10,943 bases of DNA, taken from the NCBI GenBank assembly GCA_015487435.1, contig WFPU01000206.1, positions 1 through 10,943 on the forward strand. The letters are read 5' to 3'. The notes under the pieces are model-generated. The model saw only the letters and a program-made list of their open reading frames with translations, was not told where the DNA came from and did no database searches. The DNA is from Sulfurimonas sp. (GTDB lineage Bacteria; Campylobacterota; Campylobacteria; Campylobacterales; Sulfurimonadaceae). The position numbers were made by a program, and so were the translations under genes. Position 1 is the first letter of the stretch. Each line of letters starts with the position of its first letter. Positions 10,807-10,943 of the stretch are shown piece by piece.

Positions 10807-10943
10807 AGAGTTTCGTATAATTATATCAAATACTTCTTAAGTTTAGAAAAAAACAAGCGTTAAACTTAAACGAGATTATTATGAAAAATGAAGAGTTAAA
10901 ATTACCGCGAGAATTAGTCATACCGACAAAGCTTTTATTTAAC
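10793..10943. repeat. Terminal direct repeat, right copy
   Basis: Exact second copy of 1-151. Only one copy should be counted in the 10,792-bp circle. The terminator stem that begins at 10775 is complete only at this end. Confidence 0.95.
10881..10943 (+). CDS. Partial copy of the winged-helix gene start (circular overlap)
   Basis: The first 21 codons of the gene at 89-943, identical because of the circular overlap, cut off by the window end. Not a second gene. Confidence 0.9.
   Translation, partial: MKNEELKLPRELVIPTKLLFN

Noticed and set aside
1..10943. CRISPR array, tRNA, rRNA or insertion sequence
   Set aside because: No regularly spaced non-palindromic repeats, cloverleaf, rRNA segment, transposase or IS-type end repeats seen.

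Overview
This window looks like the complete circular genome of a filamentous phage (Inoviridae / Tubulavirales type), opened at an arbitrary point. The first 151 bases recur exactly as the last 151 (1-151 = 10793-10943), so the unit is a circle (or head-to-tail repeat) of 10,792 bp. The AT-rich sequence, TATAAT boxes with poor -35 elements, and protein style (a FTMIEL-type prepilin, a RelE-like toxin ending in a 'SHD' motif) suggest a Campylobacterota host, perhaps of the Sulfurimonas/Sulfurovum/Arcobacter kind. That host call is inference.

Layout. (1) Replication/control, crossing the opening point: three 23-bp GC-rich palindromic repeats (10222-10290), a promoter, a ribbon-helix-helix (CopG-like) gene (10355-10567), about 200 bp of hairpins, a terminator, a promoter, then a winged-helix protein (89-943) that is the best replication-initiator candidate, and a 133-aa unknown protein. 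No HUH/rolling-circle Rep or pV-like ssDNA-binding protein is recognisable. (2) Virion and assembly genes, all rightward and tightly packed (1360-8077): a type IV prepilin-like protein, a major coat protein with signal peptide, a 171-aa and a 43-aa membrane protein, a large pIII-like tip/adsorption protein, a pVI-like DUF2523 protein, the Zot/pI assembly ATPase, a secretin (pIV), and a TraX-family membrane protein. (3) A two-gene toxin-antitoxin-like cassette with its own promoter (8125-8851). It runs convergent to a leftward gene (8848-9366) for a DNA-binding protein with a coiled coil and C-terminal membrane anchor; two matching palindromes lie upstream of that gene. (4) A 56-aa basic protein with a good sigma-70 promoter (9558-9790), then about 560 bp without a large gene. 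That stretch holds a G-poor tract and a compact leftward transcription unit (promoter, Shine-Dalgarno, 14 codons, terminator) at about 10171-10030.

How the parts may work together. Coat, tip proteins, Zot and secretin form a self-sufficient extrusion machine; unlike CTX-type phages, this one brings its own outer-membrane channel. The unusual additions are a prepilin, a TraX-like acyltransferase (the family that N-acetylates F pilin), and a tip-protein linker carrying eight D/E-X-N-X-S/T sequons, the extended motif used by bacterial PglB N-glycosylation. Together they suggest, by inference, a phage whose surface proteins are modified in the host periplasm. No integrase is present, so any integration would need host Xer recombinases.
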